A stretch of DNA of 64,000 bases, from assembly GCA_016711215.1 (NCBI GenBank), contig JADJTL010000001.1, forward strand, positions 1,174,001 to 1,238,000. Reading direction: 5' to 3'. The DNA comes from Pseudomonadota bacterium (lineage in GTDB: Bacteria; Myxococcota_A; Polyangia; GCA-2747355). The stretch's first letter is position 1; each line of letters begins with the position of its first letter. Made by a program: the position numbers and the translations under genes. Positions 47,163-54,612 of this stretch are shown piece after piece. The notes under the pieces are model-generated. The model ran no database searches and had not been told where the DNA came from. It worked only from the letters and a program-made list of their open reading frames with translations.

Positions 47163-47651
47163 TCACCTCGACCCGCATGAGGTAACCACCAGATGGTCGC
47201 CAGGCTCGATCACCGTTTCCTCGACCGAGAAGACGTTGTCGGCTCCCGCCCGCTGGAACAGATCCTGGGCGCCAATCTCGCGCGAAAGCTGGTAGCGGTA
47301 CTGGTCGGTGCAGCCGGGCTCGTACCAGTTGACCTCCGTTTCGAAGCCCGGCGATCGCCCCGTGCCATCGGGCGCCAGGAAGAGCACCACCTTGATCGTC
47401 CAGTCGCCGGGCGCCGTCTCGACCAGCACGGATTGGCCGCCAGGGAAGACGCCCTCGAGGTAGCTGCCTTCGTCGAGCGTGCACCCCGCGCGCTTGCCGA
47501 GACAGGTCTGATAGACGCCCTGGCAGAGCTTCTTGCCGCGCCCGCCGGTGAAGGCCGCCTCGGAGGTGGTCGGCAGGCAGCCCGTGCTTCCGGCGCCGAG
47601 CGCCGTGAGCTGTAACGCGAACACGAGCCAAGAGGGCGAATAGCGCGACAC
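47163..47651 (-). CDS. Small Cys-rich lipoprotein, possibly frameshifted at the end
   Basis: 162 aa. Signal with lipobox (FALQLTALGAGSTGC), then a beta-rich domain with paired Cys (LCQGVYQTCLGKRAGCTL, EPGCTDQY). No family recognised. The current end ...HLVVTSCGSR is abrupt. With one extra G at about 47186 the frame becomes HLVGYLMRVEVTRVDGTI and stops at 47140, a more natural beta-strand end. It is upstream of the DUF6178 gene on the same strand (73 bp). Confidence 0.6.
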   Translation of the reverse strand: MSRYSPSWLVFALQLTALGAGSTGCLPTTSEAAFTGGRGKKLCQGVYQTCLGKRAGCTLDEGSYLEGVFPGGQSVLVETAPGDWTIKVVLFLAPDGTGRSPGFETEVNWYEPGCTDQYRYQLSREIGAQDLFQRAGADNVFSVEETVIEPGDHLVVTSCGSR

Positions 47652-47760
47652 GGAAACCTCTTCGAGGAAGGGTGTACGTCGGGTGCCGTGACAGTCTACG
47701 GCATCGAATCAGGGGGCGGCAAGGCGGCGGGCGATTCGGCGCAGGAGCGCCGGCGACCGC

Positions 47761-50154
47761 TCAGCGAGACTCCCAGAGCCAGGCCCCCGCGGCGCCCGCG
47801 TAGACCGCGGCCGCAAGCGCCAGCACACCCGTGAAGCCGACGACGGTGGCGGCGATCACCGCCAGCACCGCGCCGACCACACTCGTCACTGCGTTGAGTC
47901 CCCAGGCCCAGGGAATCAGCCCGGGCCGACGCTCGCCGGCGTGGCGCAGCCCGAGCGGGAAGGCGGCGCCGAGTAGGATCCCGAGCGGCGTCAGCAGGGC
48001 GGCGACGGTGATCAGGCGGGTGGCGAGCGACCAGGCCAACGCATGCCGCAAGAGGAGATTTGTGGCGCCGCTGACGAGCAGCAGGGCCAGGGCAATCGAG
48101 AGCAAGAGGCCTAGCAAGCGCGGGCGCAGCCGGGTGGTCCGCGGTGCCCAGCGCTGGCTCAGCCCGCTGCCGACGCCTGAGCTGAGCAGCAGCGCACCGA
48201 TGACCGTGGCGAAGGCGTGCACCGGCTGGCCGATGAACAAGGTCAAGCGCTGGATCAGGGCCACCTCGGCCAGCATGAAGCCGAGGCCGAGGGCCGAGAA
48301 GTAGAGCAGCAGCGGCAGGCTGCCACGCTCGATCAGGGCGCCGCGGCGCCGCCCGAGCGCCAAGGGGACGACGATCAGCAGCAGCGCGAGCAGCAGCGAT
48401 TGCGCCAACACGGCCAGGAGCACGACCTCAGCGACCGGCTGATCCTCGAGCGCCATCCGCTCACGCTGCTGCTGGCGGAAGGCCCCCGCGACGTCGACCC
48501 AGCGCAGAGCGCCCCAGCGACCATGTTGGTTGAAGAAGGGCCGGTCATCGGTCGTGGGTTCCAGCGCCCGGCGGCTCTTGCGAAAGAGCGCCGCCAGCGC
48601 CGCAGCGTCGTCCCGCAGCAGCGACCGAAAAATGGGGGGTCCTGCGCTCTCGCCGGGGAGGTAGAGCGTGCGGAGCCGGTGGGCGCCGAGGCGTTGGCGT
48701 GCCTCCGTCAGCCACTCGGCGGGGAGCGGCCGAGCGCCGACATAGACGCCGCCGAAGAAACTCGGACTGCCATCCGGCGTCCGGCTGGCGTAGACGGCGA
48801 CGTGACGCCAGGGCTGCGCGCGCCCGCGGGCGCCGAGCGCCGCGCGGACCGTCGCCACCAGACGCGGGAGCTGGGGCTCGGGCCGGGTAATCCACAAGAC
48901 GCCCTCGGCGCTGAGGTGGTCAAGCAAGCTCGTCACCGCCTCGACCGTGAGGAGGTAGCTCTCGGCCAGGCTGAGCGCGCCGGCCGCTGTCGCGGCATTG
49001 CTGATCGTGTGGGCGGCGACGATCGCGTCGAAGCGCTCGGTTTGGCGCGCGATGAAGCTGCGCGCCTCGTCCGTGTGCAACTCGACGCGGGGATCGGCGA
49101 AGAGCTCGCCGATGTAACCGGCCATCGGCCCGCGCACGAGCGCGTTGATCAACGGGTTGACCTCGACGGCGACGACGCGCTGGACGCCGTTGCGCAGCGC
49201 AGCGAGCACCTCGACGCCCCCGCCCGACCCGATAATCAAGGCGCTGCGCGTGCGCTGCGGGCGCAGCGCCAAGGCGTGAGCATCCTCTACCGGCGCCAGG
49301 CTCGCCAGCGGACCCCTGACGCGGGGCAGCCGGGTGAAGGCGGTCCCCGCATCGATCGAGATCATCCTGCTCTCGCGCAGGCCGATCACGTCGACGCGCG
49401 AGAAGGTATTCCATCCGGTGTAGAGGCGATGGCGACTCCCGAGCGCCGCAGCGATCGGCTGGGTGCCGAGACGTTTGGTCGGCGAGATGCGCAGCGGCAG
49501 CGCCCGTTCCGCGACGCAGCAGAGCCCCAGCAAGAGGGCCAACCCAGCGCTCACGCCGCGTCGCGCCCGACCGGTGGCGAAGACTGCCGCCGCCGCACAG
49601 GCCAGCGCCGCGCTGACGGCGATCGCCGTCGAGACGCCCGCGGGCATCACCGCGACCAGCAAGAGCGCACCGACACCGGCGCCGACGAGATCGAAGAGGT
49701 AGATCGTGCCGGCCTGGGCCGGATGCCGGCCCAGGAGCAAGGCGGCGATCAGCCCACTGCAGACGAAGGGCGCCGCCAGTGCGAGCACGTAGAGCGGTCC
49801 ATAGACGAGCTGCCGCGCGTCCGCCAACAGGGCGAAGGGGGCGAAGGGTATATGATTGGCGGCGAGGAAGCCGAGCAGCGCCGCGGCTGCCTGGGCCACC
49901 GCGAGCACCCAGAGCGCGCGGTCGAGCGGTACCGCAGCCCACCAACGCCGGCCGAGCGTGAGCAACACGCCGCTGACGCCGAACCCGAGCATCGCCGTGC
50001 TGATGACGAGGAAGGCGAAGTGGTACCAGAGGGCCACCGAGAGCGCACGCGTCCAGCTGATTTGCAGCAGCATCGTCGCCGCCGAGACCATCCCCAGCCC
50101 CCATTGATAGGCACGCAGTCGGGGAGGGGCGGCGGGCGCGGCGCTGGAGGGCAT
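47761..50154 (-). CDS. Membrane protein with spermidine-synthase-like domain
   Basis: About 797 aa. Seven or more N-terminal TM helices (MVSAATMLLQISWTRALSV..., LDLVGAGVGALLLVAV-type), then a SpeE-like Rossmann domain (SALIIGSGGGVEVLAAL near residue 308, VVAVEVNPLINALVRGP, DEARSFIARQTERFDAIVAA), then a second TM block (LPLLLYFSALGLGFMLAEVA to the end). This TM-SpeE-TM layout is a known but uncharacterised group; polyamine synthesis is not proven. Several starts possible (TTG 50190, ATG 50169, ATG 50154). Confidence 0.8.
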   Translation of the reverse strand: MPSSAAPAAPPRLRAYQWGLGMVSAATMLLQISWTRALSVALWYHFAFLVISTAMLGFGVSGVLLTLGRRWWAAVPLDRALWVLAVAQAAAALLGFLAANHIPFAPFALLADARQLVYGPLYVLALAAPFVCSGLIAALLLGRHPAQAGTIYLFDLVGAGVGALLLVAVMPAGVSTAIAVSAALACAAAAVFATGRARRGVSAGLALLLGLCCVAERALPLRISPTKRLGTQPIAAALGSRHRLYTGWNTFSRVDVIGLRESRMISIDAGTAFTRLPRVRGPLASLAPVEDAHALALRPQRTRSALIIGSGGGVEVLAALRNGVQRVVAVEVNPLINALVRGPMAGYIGELFADPRVELHTDEARSFIARQTERFDAIVAAHTISNAATAAGALSLAESYLLTVEAVTSLLDHLSAEGVLWITRPEPQLPRLVATVRAALGARGRAQPWRHVAVYASRTPDGSPSFFGGVYVGARPLPAEWLTEARQRLGAHRLRTLYLPGESAGPPIFRSLLRDDAAALAALFRKSRRALEPTTDDRPFFNQHGRWGALRWVDVAGAFRQQQRERMALEDQPVAEVVLLAVLAQSLLLALLLIVVPLALGRRRGALIERGSLPLLLYFSALGLGFMLAEVALIQRLTLFIGQPVHAFATVIGALLLSSGVGSGLSQRWAPRTTRLRPRLLGLLLSIALALLLVSGATNLLLRHALAWSLATRLITVAALLTPLGILLGAAFPLGLRHAGERRPGLIPWAWGLNAVTSVVGAVLAVIAATVVGFTGVLALAAAVYAGAAGAWLWESR

Positions 50155-50334
50155 GGCGCGGCGCAGCATAGCATGCTGCGCGACCGGCAAGAGCGGGGCC
50201 CCTGGCGCGCTTGACGCGCCAGCGCACGTGGGTAACCGTTCGCGCTCGGCGCGCAGCCCTGCGGGCGGCGGCGCCCGCGCGCCGCCTGGAAGGCGCGGAC
50301 TGCCGAGGATCGCCGGCGGAGGCGAGAGGACGCG

Positions 50335-50937
50335 ATGGAACGACGCCGGTTCTTGCGATATGCGGTGGCGGCCCCGCTGCTGGGGGCTGCCGCCTGTCGC
50401 CTGCGTCCAGGTGAGCCGCGATCGTCAGCGCTCGATGCGGGCGCGGTCGCTCCGGCGGCGCCCTGCGCGGTAGAGTTCGTCGAGGCCGCGCGAGCGCGCG
50501 TCTTGAGCGCCAGTGAATGGCAGACGCTCGAGGCTCTTTGCGAGCGCCTCTTGCCCCGTGATGCCGATCCTGGCGCCAGCGACGCGGGGGTCATCAACTA
50601 TATCGACGCGCAGCTCGGTCACGCGCCCGTGAGCGCCTATTTGCCGATGTTTCGCTTTGCCGCCCGGCACCTGCAGGCCCAGGCGCGACGGCACGGGAGT
50701 AGCAGCTTCGCCGCGCTGCCGGTTGGCAAGCAGGACCAGCTCTTGCGCGAGGTTGCCGGCGGACGGCTCGGACCGGTGGCCGGCCTGCGTTTCGTGCGGG
50801 TCTTGCTAGCTCTGACGCTCGAGGGCTTCCTCTGCGATCCGATCTACGGCGGAAACCGGGACGGCGTAGGCTGGCGCACGGTGGGCTTCGAGCCGATCGA
50901 GCCGCGGGCACACTGCCCGTACCGGGGGCGCGCGTGA
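50335..50937 (+). CDS. Gluconate 2-dehydrogenase subunit 3-like protein
   Basis: 200 aa. The start MERRRFLRYAVAAPLLGAAAC combines a twin-Arg-like motif with a lipobox. The mature part matches PF13618: LSASEWQTLEALCERLLPRD, INYIDAQLGH, FAALPVGKQDQLLREVAGG, LTLEGFLCDPIYGGNRDGVGW. In known complexes it is the small subunit that helps export and assembly of a GMC flavoprotein. Stop overlaps the GMC start (GTGA). GAGAGGA precedes the ATG. Confidence 0.88.
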   Translation: MERRRFLRYAVAAPLLGAAACRLRPGEPRSSALDAGAVAPAAPCAVEFVEAARARVLSASEWQTLEALCERLLPRDADPGASDAGVINYIDAQLGHAPVSAYLPMFRFAARHLQAQARRHGSSSFAALPVGKQDQLLREVAGGRLGPVAGLRFVRVLLALTLEGFLCDPIYGGNRDGVGWRTVGFEPIEPRAHCPYRGRA

Positions 50938-52649
50938 ACGAGGAGCAGCAGCGCTGGCGCGAGCCGCTCGGCCCCGACGTCGTCCGCGACGGCGCCGTCG
51001 ATGTCGTCGTCGTCGGCAGCGGCGCGGGTGGCGGCCCGGTGGCGTTGACCCTGGCACGGGCCGGTTGGCGCGTGCTGGTGCTCGAGAAGGGGCCGGCCTA
51101 CGACCAGCGTGATTTCGTCTTCGACGAGCTGCGCTCGGCGCGGCGGGACTTCTTCGTGCCCGCCCCGACGACCGAACCGCATGTGGCGATCCGACCCGGC
51201 AGTGCGCCGGAGCAGACGACGGATGGCTGGACCGCCAACTGCGTCGGGGGCGCCACGGTCCACTTCTCTGGTTTTACCTATCGCCTGCACCCGATCGATC
51301 TCGAACAGCGCTCGCGGCTGGGGCCGGTTGCGGGCGCGGCGGTCGCCGACTGGCCGCTGCGCTGGTCCGAGCTCGAGCCGTATTACGAGCGCGCCGAGTA
51401 CCTGATCGGCGTCTCCGGCGCCGCCGCGCGCAACCCCTTCGAGACCTTTCGCCGACCGCTGCCGCTGCCGCCGCTGGCCGAACACGGCTTTGCCGGGCTG
51501 CTCGACCAGACCTGCACGGCGCTCGGCCTGCATAGCTACCCGACGGCGCGGGCGATCCTCTCCCTGCCCTGGAACGGGCGCGCCTCCTGCCGCCGCAAGC
51601 CGATGTGCGGCAGCTACGGCTGCGAGACCGGGGCGAAGTCCTCGGCCCTGGCCGCGCTCATCATTCCTGCCCTGGCCACGGGCAATTGCCAGGTGCGGCC
51701 CTCGAGCATGGTGCATGCGATCGAGACCGACGAGCGCGGCGCAGCGCGCGCCGTGCGCTATTTCGACAGTGACGGGCGGGAGCAGCGGGTCAAGGCTGCG
51801 GTGGTGGTCCTCGCTTGCTCGGCGATCGAAACGGCCAGGCTGCTGCTGCTCTCGCGGGGCAAGGCGCATCCCGAGGGGCTCGGCAATCAGCACGATCAGG
51901 TCGGCCGCCACCTGATGTTCACCGGCGCCGGGGCCGGGCAGGTCGACTTCGATCGCAGCGACCCGCGCCTGAGGACCATGGATTGGCGCGAGCCCTTCGT
52001 CGATCGCTCCTTGCAGGACTACTACCTGCTGCAGCGTAACGGGCGGCCCTGGCGCAAAGGCGGCACGCTCTGCTTCCTGTTGCCCCACGGCAATCCGATT
52101 TTCGGGGCCGAACAGCTGGCGACGGCCGGCGGCCGCCTGCGCTGGGGCGCCGAGCTGAAGGACGCGCTGCGCCGCCGCTTTCGCGAGGTCCGCACCCTCG
52201 AGTTCGAGGTCTTCTCGGAGGCGCTGCCGCTGGCCGATTCCCGCGTCACCCTCGATCCCTCCGTCAAGGATCGCTGGGGGCTGCCGGCTGCGCGCTTCGT
52301 GCGCCTGCAACACGCCCAGGATCGTGAAGTGGGCGAGTGGCTCGTCGACCGTGGTCTCGAGGTGCTGCGCGCGCTCGGCGGCGCCACGCCGGTCGCCACG
52401 CGGCGCGCGGGCCAGACGCCCTGGCTGCAGGCCGGCACCTGTCGCTTCGGCAGCGATCCGCGGCAGTCCGTGCTCGACCGCGACTGTCGCGTGCACAGCG
52501 CCGCCAATGTCCTCGTCACCGACGGGAGCTTCATGCCGAGCAGCGGCGGTGTGCCCAATACCCTGACGATCGAGGCCAATGCGTTGCGCGTGGCGGATCG
52601 AATCGTCGCGCTCGGGCGGCAGCAGCGGCAGCAGGGTCCGCGCGGCTAG
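50934..52649 (+). CDS. GMC oxidoreductase (gluconate 2-dehydrogenase large-subunit type)
   Basis: 571 aa FAD enzyme. N-terminal VVVGSGAGGGPVALTLARAG is the ADP-binding motif; NCVGGATVHFSGFTYRLHP and the C-terminal DGSFMPSSGGVPNTLTIEAN are GMC family marks, the last with the catalytic region. Large subunits of gluconate/sorbitol-type dehydrogenases pair with the subunit 3 encoded just upstream. Normally a cytochrome c subunit completes the complex; none is adjacent, so the electron acceptor is unknown. Starts with GTG in a 4-bp overlap. Confidence 0.9.
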   Translation: MNEEQQRWREPLGPDVVRDGAVDVVVVGSGAGGGPVALTLARAGWRVLVLEKGPAYDQRDFVFDELRSARRDFFVPAPTTEPHVAIRPGSAPEQTTDGWTANCVGGATVHFSGFTYRLHPIDLEQRSRLGPVAGAAVADWPLRWSELEPYYERAEYLIGVSGAAARNPFETFRRPLPLPPLAEHGFAGLLDQTCTALGLHSYPTARAILSLPWNGRASCRRKPMCGSYGCETGAKSSALAALIIPALATGNCQVRPSSMVHAIETDERGAARAVRYFDSDGREQRVKAAVVVLACSAIETARLLLLSRGKAHPEGLGNQHDQVGRHLMFTGAGAGQVDFDRSDPRLRTMDWREPFVDRSLQDYYLLQRNGRPWRKGGTLCFLLPHGNPIFGAEQLATAGGRLRWGAELKDALRRRFREVRTLEFEVFSEALPLADSRVTLDPSVKDRWGLPAARFVRLQHAQDREVGEWLVDRGLEVLRALGGATPVATRRAGQTPWLQAGTCRFGSDPRQSVLDRDCRVHSAANVLVTDGSFMPSSGGVPNTLTIEANALRVADRIVALGRQQRQQGPRG

Positions 52650-52653
52650 CGCC

Positions 52654-54612
52654 TTGGGGATCCTCGCTCCAACCGCGCGGCAGGCGCGCGGGGCGCGCCC
52701 GCCCGGCCTCGGCCTGGCCCTTGCGCTGAGTCTGCTCGCGCCGCTGGCCCTCGCCGGTGAGCGCGCGACTGCGGCCCCGACTGCGGCCCCGACCCCGGCC
52801 CCGACCCAGCCTGACGTGAGCACGCCCGAGCCCTTCGTGCGCGTCGAGGGCACGCGGTTCTTGGTCGGCGACGCGCCCTTCGCCTTCGTCGGCGCCAACG
52901 CGCATGTCCTGCACGGCCCAGAGGCACGGACCCAGACCGACGCCACGCTGAGGGCTGTCGCGGCCGACGGGCTGCGCGTGGCTCGGGTCTGGGCGCTCGG
53001 CGAGGCAGCCGCCGACGCCCAGCCCTGGGAGCGGCAGCACTTCGCCTTTCGCGCCGGACCCGAGGGTTGGAACGACGAGGCCTTCCGCCACCTCGACCGC
53101 GTGCTGCAGACCGCCCGCGGGCTCGGCCTGCGACTGATCCTCACGCTCTCGAATCATTGGCGCGACTATGGCGGGATTCCGATGTACCTGCGGTGGGCGG
53201 GGCAGCTCGACCAGAGCGCCTACGGCTACAGCGATCGCTTCTTCACTGACCCGCGCGTGCGCGGCTGGTTTCTCGATCACGTGCGGCGCCTCGTCACTCG
53301 CGTCAACGCGCTGACCGGGGTGCGCTACGCCGACGATCCGACGATCATGGCCTGGGAGCTGCAAAACGAGCTCCACGGCACACCTGAGGCTGCGGGCGCG
53401 CGTCGCGCGTGGGTCGTGGCGATGTCGCGCGCGGTGCGCGGCTTCGGCGCGCGCCAGCTCGTGGTGCCGGGCGCGCTGGGCTACGATCTCCAGCTCGAGC
53501 GCGACGAATGGATCGCCCTTTGTCAGCTACCCGAGGTCTCCTATTGCGATCACCACGTCTATCCGGCGTCGCGGCTGCAAAGCGCCACCGCAGCGCGTCT
53601 ACGGCGCTATATCGACGATCGGACGCAGCTCGCGCTCTTCGTCGTCGGCAAGCCGCTCGTCTGGGGCGAGTTCGGCTTCGCTCAAGAGACGACCGGCGGA
53701 TCGCGAGCCACCTGGCACGCGCGCTTCCTCGAGCGGGCGTTTTTCGACGGCGCCAGCGGGGCCCTGGTCTGGATCTACCAGCCGAGCCTGCCCTGGAAGG
53801 GCACCTACCGCATCACCGTTGGCCAGCCGCAATACCGGCCCGTGCGCCGCGTCCTCGCGCGCTTCGCGCGGCGGGTGGCCGAGCGCGCTGTCGAGCCGCA
53901 GAACCTGGCGCTGGGTCCCGCGCGCGGCCGCGCGCTGATTAATCCGACGCACGTGCTGCTGCGCGGCTGGGCGGGCGTCCATCGCGCCTGGCAGCGGGAG
54001 CCGGGTGGAGGCTGGCGCCTGCAGATCGACGTCGATCGCTTCGGGCGGGCCTGGTTCGAGGAAGCTGGCGCCTGGGACGGCGGCGTGCTCGTGCATGCCT
54101 ACGGCCGGCGCACGGGCTGGTTCGAGTACCGCTTCGTTGCCCCGCCGGCGGCGACGGGACGCCTGCTGCTGCGCGTCCGAGCTTCCTCGGAGTACCCGGG
54201 CTCGGCGTCCCCGCCGGAGGGCTGGACCGCCGCGCACGTCGAGCTCGACGGCCAACGCGTCGGACCAACGCTCGACGCCCCGGCGGACGACGGCCTGGGG
54301 GCCTGGCGCGAATTGATCCTACTCGAAGGCTCCGCCGACCGGGCGCTGTCGCCGGGAATCCATCGCCTGCGTTTCGTCGTCGAGCCCGGTCCGCAGGCGC
54401 ACGGGCTCGCGCTCTACGGTCGCGAGGGTCCCCTCAATCGCGAGCCGGTCGAGGGCGGCAGCGGTCCGATCGAGCTACACCTGGAAGCGCTGCCGCGATC
54501 GCTCAGTCGCGCTGCTGCGCCCGCAGCCAAGCGACGCGGGCGAGCCCATCCTCGAGCTCTTCTCGCAGCGCCGGCTGGCCGGCCGCCAGCGGCTGGGATC
54601 GCAGCTCGCTGA
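52654..54612 (+). CDS. Exported GH5-type glycoside hydrolase (mannanase-like)
   Basis: About 650 aa. Signal region GLGLALALSLLAPLALA, then a Pro/Thr/Ala linker from a 12-bp repeat. Catalytic domain like GH5 mannan endo-mannosidases: FAFVGANAHVLHG, LRVARVWALGE, DDPTIMAWELQNEL (acid/base Glu, about residue 234), YCDHHVYPAS and LVWGEFGFAQE (nucleophile Glu, about 335). A C-terminal beta-rich domain follows (about 450-600). There is no ATG near the start: TTG 52654 follows the GMC stop; ATG 52579 overlaps the GMC end. The last 110 bp overlap the opposite-strand gene, so the true end is uncertain. Confidence 0.75.
   Translation: MGILAPTARQARGARPPGLGLALALSLLAPLALAGERATAAPTAAPTPAPTQPDVSTPEPFVRVEGTRFLVGDAPFAFVGANAHVLHGPEARTQTDATLRAVAADGLRVARVWALGEAAADAQPWERQHFAFRAGPEGWNDEAFRHLDRVLQTARGLGLRLILTLSNHWRDYGGIPMYLRWAGQLDQSAYGYSDRFFTDPRVRGWFLDHVRRLVTRVNALTGVRYADDPTIMAWELQNELHGTPEAAGARRAWVVAMSRAVRGFGARQLVVPGALGYDLQLERDEWIALCQLPEVSYCDHHVYPASRLQSATAARLRRYIDDRTQLALFVVGKPLVWGEFGFAQETTGGSRATWHARFLERAFFDGASGALVWIYQPSLPWKGTYRITVGQPQYRPVRRVLARFARRVAERAVEPQNLALGPARGRALINPTHVLLRGWAGVHRAWQREPGGGWRLQIDVDRFGRAWFEEAGAWDGGVLVHAYGRRTGWFEYRFVAPPAATGRLLLRVRASSEYPGSASPPEGWTAAHVELDGQRVGPTLDAPADDGLGAWRELILLEGSADRALSPGIHRLRFVVEPGPQAHGLALYGREGPLNREPVEGGSGPIELHLEALPRSLSRAAAPAAKRRGRAHPRALLAAPAGRPPAAGIAAR

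Noticed and set aside
48217..50214. 665-aa plus-strand frame over the SpeE-like membrane gene
   Set aside because: Antisense shadow; the sense strand has TM helices and Rossmann motifs.
50844..53144. 766-aa minus-strand frame over the GMC and GH5 genes
   Set aside because: Antisense shadow; sense genes have full catalytic motifs.
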